From the NCBI GenBank assembly GCA_021852095.1, contig JAJZOC010000095.1:1-6952 (forward strand): DNA of 6,952 bases, written 5' to 3'. The notes beneath the pieces are model-generated. The model worked only from the letters and a program-made list of their open reading frames with translations. It did not search any database and was not told where the DNA came from. The position numbers were made by a program, and so were the translations under genes. The stretch comes from a bacterium. GTDB taxonomy: Bacteria; Patescibacteriota; Microgenomatia; Levybacterales; UBA12049. Shown here in pieces: positions 1-5,583 of this stretch; position 1 is the stretch's first letter, and each line of letters opens with the position of its first letter.

Positions 1-3
1 TAA

Positions 4-615
4 TTCCTGCCGGTAACAGGCATAGCTCATAAGGTATTAAAAGGCGAAACAATATATAGTATCGCTAAAAAATACAACACTGATCCTCAAAAGATTGTTG
101 ACTTTCCGTTTAACGACTTTGCCAATCCCGAGACTTTTTCTCTTGTTGAAGGAGAAATACTTATAGTGCCGGACGGCATAAAGCCATCGGAACAGAAATA
201 TATTACACCGGAGGTATACATTGTTTCCGGACCTGTTCCTGTTGTAAAGGGAGGATTTACATGGCCTGTTAAAGGTGTGATCACGCAGTTTGCTTCTTGG
301 TATCATATGGCTTTGGATATTGCCGCGCCTTACGGAACTCCGATTGTGGCGGCTCAAAGCGGTACTGTTACAGAGGTGCGTGTTGGGTCTTACGATACCG
401 GATATGGAAATAACATCTGGATTAGTAATGGAGAAGGGTTAGATACTCACTATGCCCACATGAAAGCGGTAAATGTTTCGGTGGGGGAGCCTGTTGTGGG
501 AGGGAAAACGGTTATTGGTTGGATTGGTTTAACAGGAAGAACAACCGGCCCTCATGTACATTTTGAAATAAGAAAGAATGGCGTGCTTGTTAATCCTCTG
601 CCGTACCTACAGTAA
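4..615 (+). CDS. LysM-M23 family metallopeptidase, 5'-truncated and frame-interrupted
   Basis: Envelope zinc endopeptidase that would cleave peptidoglycan cross-bridges. Reading from base 4 gives 203 residues. Residues about 8-57 form a LysM peptidoglycan-binding domain (AHKVLKGETIYSIAKKYN near its start, LIVPDG at its end). Residues about 80-200 form an M23/LytM domain. The zinc and catalytic residues look intact: H101 and D105 (HMALD), H149 and H152 (THYAHM), H184 and H186 (GPHVHFEI). It ends in tandem stops (TAATAA). There is no ATG before base 307; the GTG at 166 would delete the LysM domain, so translation must start upstream of the window. However, codon 1-3 in this frame is TAA, directly before the FLPVTG stretch that normally continues from a preceding LysM or linker. 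Either the gene is frameshifted or broken here, or this is a sequence or assembly error at the edge. Family assignment is firm; intactness is not. Confidence 0.85.
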   Translation, partial: FLPVTGIAHKVLKGETIYSIAKKYNTDPQKIVDFPFNDFANPETFSLVEGEILIVPDGIKPSEQKYITPEVYIVSGPVPVVKGGFTWPVKGVITQFASWYHMALDIAAPYGTPIVAAQSGTVTEVRVGSYDTGYGNNIWISNGEGLDTHYAHMKAVNVSVGEPVVGGKTVIGWIGLTGRTTGPHVHFEIRKNGVLVNPLPYLQ

Positions 616-742
616 TAAGCAAATAAACAAATGTCAAATAGGTAAATCAATTTCAAATAGTTAAATTTCAAATTATAAATATTTGAGATTTGTAATATTT
701 GTCATTTGATTATTGATTTGTTTATTGGGTTATTTGCTTATT
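614..742. repeat. AT-rich imperfect inverted repeat of CAAAT/ATTTG units
   Basis: Starts inside the stop codon of the M23 gene and runs almost to the tRNA promoter. The outer 13 bases are perfectly complementary: AATAAGCAAATAA at 614-626 against TTATTTGCTTATT at 730-742. The left half repeats CAAAT (620, 628, 635, 654, 669). The right half repeats ATTTG (681, 688, 697, 704, 716, 732, 740), often 7-9 bases apart. The arms can fold into a long imperfect hairpin with a loop near 675-680. It may serve as a factor-independent terminator for the M23 gene, although it lacks a GC-rich stem, or it may be a dispersed intergenic repeat family. The structure is seen directly; the function is inferred. 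Confidence 0.7.
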
Positions 743-753
743 TGTAGTATTAT
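725..753 (+). promoter_or_regulatory. Putative promoter of the tRNA-Ala pair
   Basis: TTGGGT (725-730, weak -35), a 17-base spacer, then TATTAT (748-753, good -10). The -10 ends 6 bases before G760, the first base of the mature tRNA-Ala(CGC). A normal start site would therefore fall at or next to the tRNA 5' end. The -35 lies inside the right arm of the AT-rich inverted repeat. Inferred from spacing only. Confidence 0.4.
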
Positions 754-759
754 TGTTTG

Positions 760-832
760 GGGCCTGTAGCACAGTTGGTAATGCGCCGCATTCGCATTGC
801 GGAGATCGGCGGTTCGAACCCGCCCAGGTCCA
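760..832 (+). tRNA. tRNA-Ala(CGC)
   Basis: Complete cloverleaf reads alanine codon GCG. The acceptor stem is GGGCCTG (760-766) against CAGGTCC (825-831), with a G3:U70 wobble, the classic identity pair for alanyl-tRNA synthetase, and discriminator A832. The D stem has three good pairs plus a C/A mismatch (769-772 with 781-784). The anticodon stem CCGCA/TGCGG encloses loop TTCGCAT, with anticodon CGC at 793-795. The T arm is GGCGG-TTCGAAC-CCGCC (808-824). The 3' CCA is not encoded: A832 is followed by CT and then the next tRNA, so CCA must be added enzymatically. A second Ala tRNA follows after 2 bases, so the two are surely one transcript. Confidence 0.95.
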
Positions 833-834
833 CT

Positions 835-908
835 GGGCCCGTAGTACACCGGTAGTATAACTCCATGGCATGGAGTAGAAAGGGGTTCGATTCCCCTCGG
901 GTCCACCA
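835..908 (+). tRNA. tRNA-Ala(GGC)
   Basis: Reads alanine codon GCC (and GCU by wobble). The acceptor is GGGCCCG (835-841) against CGGGTCC (898-904), again with G3:U70, discriminator A905 and an encoded CCA at 906-908, unlike its upstream partner. The D stem is GTAC/GTAT with a short 7-base loop containing G851-G852. The anticodon stem ACTCC/GGAGT encloses loop ATGGCAT, with anticodon GGC at 867-869. The T arm is AGGGG-TTCGATT-CCCCT (881-897). Release of its 5' end requires a cut between 834 and 835, the RNase P position. No U-tract terminator follows before the convergent peptidase gene, whose stop is 23 bases away. Confidence 0.95.
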
Positions 909-931
909 GCGATTCCAGATTTAGACAAAAA

Positions 932-1708
932 CTATTCCATGTCTCTAATTGTCCAAAAATCCGAGGCTAGATTAGGGTTGGTAAGGTATTCATAAGGCAT
1001 GAAGCAATAGCCGTTTTGTCCCCATAGATCTCCCCAGCTGTTTCGAATTATAAATTGCTGCGTTTGATCGTCAAAACCAACTGCCATAACCGCGTGTCCG
1101 CCAACAAGTTGCTCATCTTTGGCGGGAAGAGGAACAATGCCACTTTCGGCAACTTCAGACGATTCAAAACTTTCATAAACCGAAAATCCAAATACGAAAG
1201 GATAGTTTTGAGAAAGCGTATGTTTTAGCTCGTTAAGGCCAGATAGGCGGTAATAGCTGGTAATTTGATAATTAAGCGCGTCGCTGTAATCTTTAGCTGT
1301 GGGTTGGATAGTAAATTTATTAACATCATACGGCCATTCGGATTCCAGGCAGGCGCCCAATTTAACAAGGGTTTTAATTCCGTCGCGAAGCATAGCTCCG
1401 CTATCTGTATTAACTGTGTGTTCGATAACACGTTCGTTGTAATAAATAAACAAACGGCTAAAATCAAGAATTTTTTTAATCTGCTGTTTTTTTAAGTAAT
1501 CAAGGTTTCCAGCAAGGGCATTGGCAGTACAACTGCCAAGTTGTCCCTGGTCTTGAATCGGCGAACAGTTAGGGCGAAGATCAACTTTTGCTGGCAGTTT
1601 TTCCGGGATTACAGGTGTTAGCCTGGCATAGAGTTTGTCCCGATGATCCGGCAGATCCGGAATCCAGCCATAAATCGGTTTACGGCTCGCCAAATTAGAA
1701 ATTATCAT
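932..1708 (-). CDS. C1A (papain-like) cysteine peptidase, prokaryotic type
   Basis: Thiol endopeptidase of the papain fold. From the ATG at 1708 it has 258 residues. The catalytic set is complete: oxyanion-hole Q54 and nucleophile C60 in QGQLGSCTANA, H205 in GGHAVMAVGFDD, and N223 in RNSWGDLWG. The N-terminal stretch KPIYGWIPDLPDHRD and the C-terminal PNLASDFWTIR are, from memory, typical of bacterial homologues. There is no signal peptide, membrane segment or inhibitory prodomain, so it is probably cytoplasmic and made active; its substrate is unknown. A GTG at 1744 would add 12 residues (MEQDLIYYYKLV). I prefer the ATG because the extension overlaps the -10-like TATAAA and looks unconserved. 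Neither start has a Shine-Dalgarno sequence. The gene is divergent from the MFS gene and convergent with the tRNAs. Confidence 0.9.
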   Translation of the reverse strand: MIISNLASRKPIYGWIPDLPDHRDKLYARLTPVIPEKLPAKVDLRPNCSPIQDQGQLGSCTANALAGNLDYLKKQQIKKILDFSRLFIYYNERVIEHTVNTDSGAMLRDGIKTLVKLGACLESEWPYDVNKFTIQPTAKDYSDALNYQITSYYRLSGLNELKHTLSQNYPFVFGFSVYESFESSEVAESGIVPLPAKDEQLVGGHAVMAVGFDDQTQQFIIRNSWGDLWGQNGYCFMPYEYLTNPNLASDFWTIRDME

Positions 1709-1714
1709 AACAAG

Positions 1715-1720
1715 TTTATA
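1715..1720 (-). promoter_or_regulatory. -10 element for the C1 peptidase, leaderless geometry
   Basis: On the minus strand TATAAA lies exactly 6 bases (CTTGTT) before the ATG at 1708, so the start site would be at or within a base or two of the start codon. An overlapping TATTAT (1718-1723) ends 9 bases before the ATG. No good -35 is visible; TTGTGG at 1741-1746 lies 17 bases upstream of TATTAT. There is no Shine-Dalgarno sequence. Confidence 0.4.
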
Positions 1721-1833
1721 ATAATATATTAGATCTTGTTCCACAATAGTTTACAATATCTTTCATTTAGCCGCTGTTTTATGTTAAACTATAGAATGTT
1801 ATTCCTTCTTGGTGTTTTTAGTTCTTCAGACTT

Positions 1834-1839
1834 TAAAAT
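1834..1839 (+). promoter_or_regulatory. Possible -10 element for the MFS gene
   Basis: TAAAAT ends 9 bases before the ATG at 1849, which would give a leader of about 2-3 bases. The best -35 candidate, TTGGTG (1809-1814), is 19 bases away and weak. The bases just before the ATG (AACGAG) do not form a well-spaced Shine-Dalgarno sequence. An alternative promoter further upstream (TATAGA near 1790) cannot be excluded. Confidence 0.25.
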
Positions 1840-1848
1840 CCTAACGAG

Positions 1849-3126
1849 ATGAAACAGCATATTAAAAAGACATTTCTATCTTTAGAAGTCAGAAATTACC
1901 GGCTTTATTTTATCGGGCAGGCAATTTCTTTATCCGGCACTTGGATGCAGACGATTGGACAGGCGTGGCTTGTTCTAAAGCTAACTAATTCCGGGACTGC
2001 GCTTGGGATTATAACCGCGCTTCAATTTTTGCCGATTCTTTTATTGGGGCCAATAGGCGGCGTGGCGGCAGACCGTTTTCCAAAACGAAAGATTTTATAC
2101 GCGACCCAAAGCATATATGCCATCCTTGCCTTAATTTTGGGAATTCTTGTAGCAACTAATACGGCAGCCGTCTGGATGGTTGGGGTTCTTGCGTTTCTTT
2201 TTGGGTTGGTAACGGTTTTTGACAATCCTGCCCGTCAGGTTTTTGTTTTTGAAATGGTCGGACAGGAAAGACTTTTTAATGCCGTAACCCTTAATACCGC
2301 GGAAATTAACCTTGCCCGCGTTGTCGGCCCTTCTCTTGGCGGCGGATTAATCGTTTTTTTAGGACTTGCTCCTCTTTTTATCTTAAACGGTTTTTCATAC
2401 TGTGCGGTGCTTATTATGCTGTTTTTTATGAATGACAAGGAACTGCATAGTCTCCGGCGTCCCAACAGCTCAAAAAACCAAATTAGGAGGGGATTCTCCT
2501 ACGTATTTTCAACGCCTATCCTGCGCGATACGCTTTTGATGATGGCAATCATCGGAACATTTGCGTATGAGTTCAATGTTATTTTGCCTATTCTAGCAGA
2601 GTTTACTTTTCATGGGAATGCGGCAACATTTGCCGCTTTAACCGCGGCAATGGGAGCAGGATCTGTAATCGGCGCGTTTTTTACCGCAGGAAGAGCGCGA
2701 ACAGGTGCTCCGATATTAATTATTAACGCTTTCCTTTTGGGTTTGTTTCTTTTGATCACTGCGGTTTCACCGAGCTTTATCTTTGCCTGTTTTGCACTTA
2801 TTTTGGTTGGAATAGCATCAATTAATTTTATCTCCGCCGGAAACACAACACTTCAGCTTGAGTCAAAACCGGAAATGCGCGGCATTGTTATGTCTTTGTG
2901 GACGGTGGCGTTTCTAGGCTCAACTCCAATAGGCGGTCCAATTATCGGTTGGATCGGAGAATTTATAGGACCTCGTATGGGGCTGGCGACAGGCGGCGCC
3001 GCAGCAATCCTTGCTTCTATCTACGGCGCGGCAGTGCTTTTAAAAGGAAATCGTATAGAGACTATAACCAAGAGCATATGGATAGAAAGCTCTCAAAGCG
3101 CAAACCAAGAACTGCGGGTAAAATAA
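1849..3126 (+). CDS. MFS exporter, MFS_3/EntS-like family
   Basis: Integral membrane secondary transporter, probably a proton-driven drug or small-molecule exporter. It has 425 residues with about 12 predicted membrane helices and no large loops. MFS motif A, G(70)GVAADRFPKRKIL, lies between helices 2 and 3. FDNPARQVFVFEMVG (124-138) and NLARVVGPSLGG (154-165) are typical of the family related to the enterobactin exporter EntS. QLESKPEMRG (336-345) is the corresponding cytoplasmic loop of the second half. The length is normal for the family and it looks complete, with a charged soluble tail after residue 400. The substrate cannot be read from sequence, and there is no adjacent siderophore pathway, so I give no symbol. 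Its stop codon directly abuts the stop of the convergent ATPase gene. Confidence 0.9.
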   Translation: MKQHIKKTFLSLEVRNYRLYFIGQAISLSGTWMQTIGQAWLVLKLTNSGTALGIITALQFLPILLLGPIGGVAADRFPKRKILYATQSIYAILALILGILVATNTAAVWMVGVLAFLFGLVTVFDNPARQVFVFEMVGQERLFNAVTLNTAEINLARVVGPSLGGGLIVFLGLAPLFILNGFSYCAVLIMLFFMNDKELHSLRRPNSSKNQIRRGFSYVFSTPILRDTLLMMAIIGTFAYEFNVILPILAEFTFHGNAATFAALTAAMGAGSVIGAFFTAGRARTGAPILIINAFLLGLFLLITAVSPSFIFACFALILVGIASINFISAGNTTLQLESKPEMRGIVMSLWTVAFLGSTPIGGPIIGWIGEFIGPRMGLATGGAAAILASIYGAAVLLKGNRIETITKSIWIESSQSANQELRVK

Positions 3127-5310
3127 TCAGTCGGAAAGCTCTCGTCCGTATTTTTCTTTTGAGAGCTTAATTATTTTTTCTCTATTCTCGTTTTTCAAAG
3201 AGGGCAGGGGGAGGGTTTTTGCCGGAAAAGGCATAGAGGTCATTCCGTCTACGGAAAGCTTTAAAACAATATCATATTTACCCAGAGAAACAAGATCACT
3301 CTCTGTATACATTTCCGCAAATTCTTTCATCAGTATATAGGCGTCAGATCCTCCCACTACAAAGGAGATAAGAGTGCCGACATTGCCGAAAATCGCTTTT
3401 TGAACATGAAGATCCAGCTGATCCGTATATTGATTTGCCAAGGTCAGAGAAAGGCGGTATTTTCGGGCTTCCGACAAAATTTTAATAAAAGAATCGGTAG
3501 CAAAATTCTGGAACTCATCAACGTAGAGGAAAAAATCCCGTCTTTCTTCTTCTTTTACAAAAGATCTGTTCATTGCCGCCAATTGAATTTGAGTAATAAT
3601 CATAGCGCCCAAAAGCGCCGCATTATCCTCGCCGAGTTTTCCCTGAGACAAGTTAAGAATTAAAATCTTATTTCCGTTCATAATTTCCTCTAAATCAATA
3701 CTCGATTTAGAATGTCCGATAATGTTTCTTATCATTTTTGAGGAAACAAATTGCCCAACCTTGTTTTGAATAGGCGAGATCGCTTCGGCTTTTAAGGCTT
3801 CCGGCATTCTGGCAAATTCTTTTTCCCAGAAGTCTTTTATAACAGGATCTTTTAATTGAGCCGTCATTTTTGCGCGATACTGGCTATCGGAAAGAAGCTT
3901 TAATACATCAACTAAGGTTGCGTTTGGGGTTTCAAGAAGAGTAAAAATAACATTTCTTAAAATATACTCTAGGCGCGGCCCCCAGCTGTCTTTATATAGC
4001 TTGTAAAAAATCGAAACTATGCCGGATGCGACCAAATCCTTCTGCTGACTATTTCTAACCTCCAGGACATTAAGTGAAAAAACTCTTTTTAGATCAAACG
4101 GTTCTAGGTAAACCACATCCTGCAGTCTTCTTTTCGGGATATAGTCAAGAATTGTTTCCGACAAATCGCCATGCGGGTCAATAATGCCAACCCCGCGATT
4201 TTTTCTTATATCATCAATTGCCATGTTTGCTATAAGAGTTGATTTGCCTGCGCCTGTTTTTCCGATAATATAGGTGTGTTTGCGCCTGTCTTCGGTTTTT
4301 ATGCCGAAAATCGTGGGCGTATTTTTAAAATCGGTTTGAGCAAAGAAATTAATGTCCTTCTTGTTTTCTTCATCTGTTGCAATCGGAAGATTTTCCGGCG
4401 GCTCACCGGATAACGTTTTACCCCAGGCAATATTTTTTATGCCTGACAAAAGATATCCCGGCGGATGCCATAAGCTTGCTAATTCCTGGGCATTTAAAAT
4501 TTGATGTCTTTTTTCAAAGTAGGTTGTTTTTCTTTTAAGCATTTTATCTAAAAAATTCTTTTTGAGAAGAAGCGGTTTTCTGAACACAAATTGATTTCCA
4601 TCTCCCAAAGAAAAACTGCCAAATGTTCCTGCCATATTTTGCAGAAATGGAAGAGGCGGTAGGTTTTTGGTGCCGGCCGCAATTCTTACCAAAGCCTTGC
4701 CTCCCTGAAAAGAAGCTTTTTGCATCATCAGAAGTTTTTGCGGATTCTGGGTGTATTTTCCTGTACTTTCGATCGAGCTTGGGTCTTTTGCCTCTGTATC
4801 CAGCAGGAGATGCCCGGCCTGTTTAACAGCGTTTTTCTGCCAGGGAAAATTTGCCGGGGTGACTAAAATCTGGATCGCAAAAGCTATTTCTGGCGGCTGT
4901 TTTGCCAGAAAACCAAGAATGGAAGATAAAGGATCTATATCTTTAAAATCAAAATAGGTTTTAATCGGCAGATACGAGTAGGAGTTTAATGCCATCTGTC
5001 CGGCAGCTATTTTTGGATAGGCAAGCACTTTTTTTAAAGGATCTTCGGCTTTAACAATTTGGGAAAAGGGAAATGAAGATTGAATTAGGCTTGTGATGAG
5101 CGTTTCATGTTTCTCAAGCGCGGTAACGTAAAAAGAAATGGTTTGGTCAACAAGAAATATCTCGAAGGAGTAAACAGAGGCTTCCCAGATAAGTCTTTTC
5201 CAAAGCGGAATATAGGGGTGGGGAAGAAGCGAGGCAAAAATCTGGGTTGCTGATTCAATCGGCGTTTCATCATCCTTTGAATTTTTAATCACAAGATGAA
5301 CAAGGCTCAT
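3127..5310 (-). CDS. VirD4/TraG-like (HerA-FtsK superfamily) ATPase with TraM-recognition C-terminal region
   Basis: P-loop ATPase of the kind that pumps DNA or couples substrates to a secretion or conjugation channel. From the ATG at 5310 it has 727 residues. An N-terminal region of about 330 residues, seen in CPR homologues, may dock to the membrane or partners; no clear membrane helix is visible. Walker A is GKTGAGKST (350-358), followed by GVGIIDPHGDLSETILDYIP (373-392) and VVYLEPFD. Walker B is FFLYVDEFQNF (593-603, D598/E599), followed by LSEARKYRLSLTLANQY, as in TraG/TraD C-terminal domains. An in-frame TTG at 5343 would add 11 residues, but a strong extended -10 lies between it and the ATG, so the ATG is chosen. 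Without T4SS partners here it could serve DNA uptake, conjugation-like transfer or chromosome processing. Confidence 0.88.
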   Translation of the reverse strand: MSLVHLVIKNSKDDETPIESATQIFASLLPHPYIPLWKRLIWEASVYSFEIFLVDQTISFYVTALEKHETLITSLIQSSFPFSQIVKAEDPLKKVLAYPKIAAGQMALNSYSYLPIKTYFDFKDIDPLSSILGFLAKQPPEIAFAIQILVTPANFPWQKNAVKQAGHLLLDTEAKDPSSIESTGKYTQNPQKLLMMQKASFQGGKALVRIAAGTKNLPPLPFLQNMAGTFGSFSLGDGNQFVFRKPLLLKKNFLDKMLKRKTTYFEKRHQILNAQELASLWHPPGYLLSGIKNIAWGKTLSGEPPENLPIATDEENKKDINFFAQTDFKNTPTIFGIKTEDRRKHTYIIGKTGAGKSTLIANMAIDDIRKNRGVGIIDPHGDLSETILDYIPKRRLQDVVYLEPFDLKRVFSLNVLEVRNSQQKDLVASGIVSIFYKLYKDSWGPRLEYILRNVIFTLLETPNATLVDVLKLLSDSQYRAKMTAQLKDPVIKDFWEKEFARMPEALKAEAISPIQNKVGQFVSSKMIRNIIGHSKSSIDLEEIMNGNKILILNLSQGKLGEDNAALLGAMIITQIQLAAMNRSFVKEEERRDFFLYVDEFQNFATDSFIKILSEARKYRLSLTLANQYTDQLDLHVQKAIFGNVGTLISFVVGGSDAYILMKEFAEMYTESDLVSLGKYDIVLKLSVDGMTSMPFPAKTLPLPSLKNENREKIIKLSKEKYGRELSD

Positions 5311-5316
5311 AAAATT

Positions 5317-5343
5317 ATTATAGCAGAGAATAGGAATTATCAA
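5317..5343 (-). promoter_or_regulatory. Extended -10 promoter of the ATPase gene, leaderless geometry
   Basis: On the minus strand a consensus TATAAT (5317-5322) is preceded by TGC (5323-5325), giving a textbook extended -10 (TGnTATAAT). It ends 6 bases before the ATG at 5310, so transcription should start at the start codon. TTGATA (5338-5343) is a 5/6 -35 match with a short 15-base spacer. There is no Shine-Dalgarno sequence. The site lies in the 67-base gap after the small membrane protein gene. Confidence 0.65.
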
Positions 5344-5377
5344 TAGCTAGAGAAGTTATTTGAGTTTGAAACGGAAT

Positions 5378-5533
5378 CTAAAAGTGGGGGATGAGGATTG
5401 TTAGAGATCCAAGAATAAGAACCGCGGCGATCATATAAAAAAGAACCGTGAATAAAGGATGGTTGTTTACGTCGGAGAATATTTTGTTTGTGCTGGTTTT
5501 TACTTTTTTTGTTTTAGTTATTTTCTTTTTCAT
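5378..5533 (-). CDS. Small lysine-rich single-pass membrane protein, 51 aa
   Basis: I do not recognise a family. ATG at 5533, stop TAG at 5378-5380; an in-frame TGA at 5546-5548 excludes a longer form. The N-terminal 17 residues carry eight lysines (MKKKITKTKKVK...), then a short linker. Residues about 27-48 (FTVLFYMIAAVLILGSLTIL within them) form one hydrophobic helix, ending IPHF. Positive-inside logic puts the N terminus in the cytoplasm. Support for a real gene: a consensus TTGACA, 17-base spacer, AATAAT and 6 bases to the ATG, plus co-orientation between the PLD gene (50 bases upstream) and the ATPase gene (67 bases downstream). It may be a membrane partner or adaptor of either neighbour, but that is a guess. 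Confidence 0.65.
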   Translation of the reverse strand: MKKKITKTKKVKTSTNKIFSDVNNHPLFTVLFYMIAAVLILGSLTILIPHF

Positions 5534-5539
5534 AAAAAA

Positions 5540-5568
5540 ATTATTTCAGATAAAAACTAAGATGTCAA
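5540..5568 (-). promoter_or_regulatory. Promoter of the small membrane protein gene, leaderless geometry
   Basis: Minus strand: perfect -35 TTGACA (5563-5568), exactly 17 bases, then AATAAT (5540-5545, 5/6 match), then 6 T residues and the ATG at 5533. It begins 15 bases after the PLD stop codon, so the small gene can be transcribed independently of PLD. No Shine-Dalgarno sequence is present. Confidence 0.6.
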
Positions 5569-5583
5569 TAGGCAACCCCAAAA

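Noticed and set aside
4..615. Alternative genetic code (UAA or UGA recoded) to explain TAA at 1-3
   Set aside because: UAA, UAG and UGA each end plausible full-length genes in this window, and the codes known from CPR recode UGA, not UAA.
614..742. CRISPR array in the repetitive AT-rich stretch
   Set aside because: Units are 5-9 bases with no 23-40 base repeats, no unique spacers of constant length and no cas genes nearby.
722..928. Minus-strand open frame of 68 residues over the tRNA region
   Set aside because: It is antisense to both tRNA-Ala genes and the AT-rich repeat; such frames (GPEGNRTP-like) are a well-known tRNA artefact.
1742..1744. GTG as the start of the C1 peptidase
   Set aside because: It adds a 12-residue MEQDLIYYYKLV extension over the -10-like sequence. 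The ATG at 1708 has the same -10 spacing as the other genes here and leaves the conserved N terminus whole.
5341..5343. TTG as the start of the ATPase gene
   Set aside because: The extension would be encoded by the extended -10 promoter, and TTG has no ribosome signal; the ATG at 5310 fits better.
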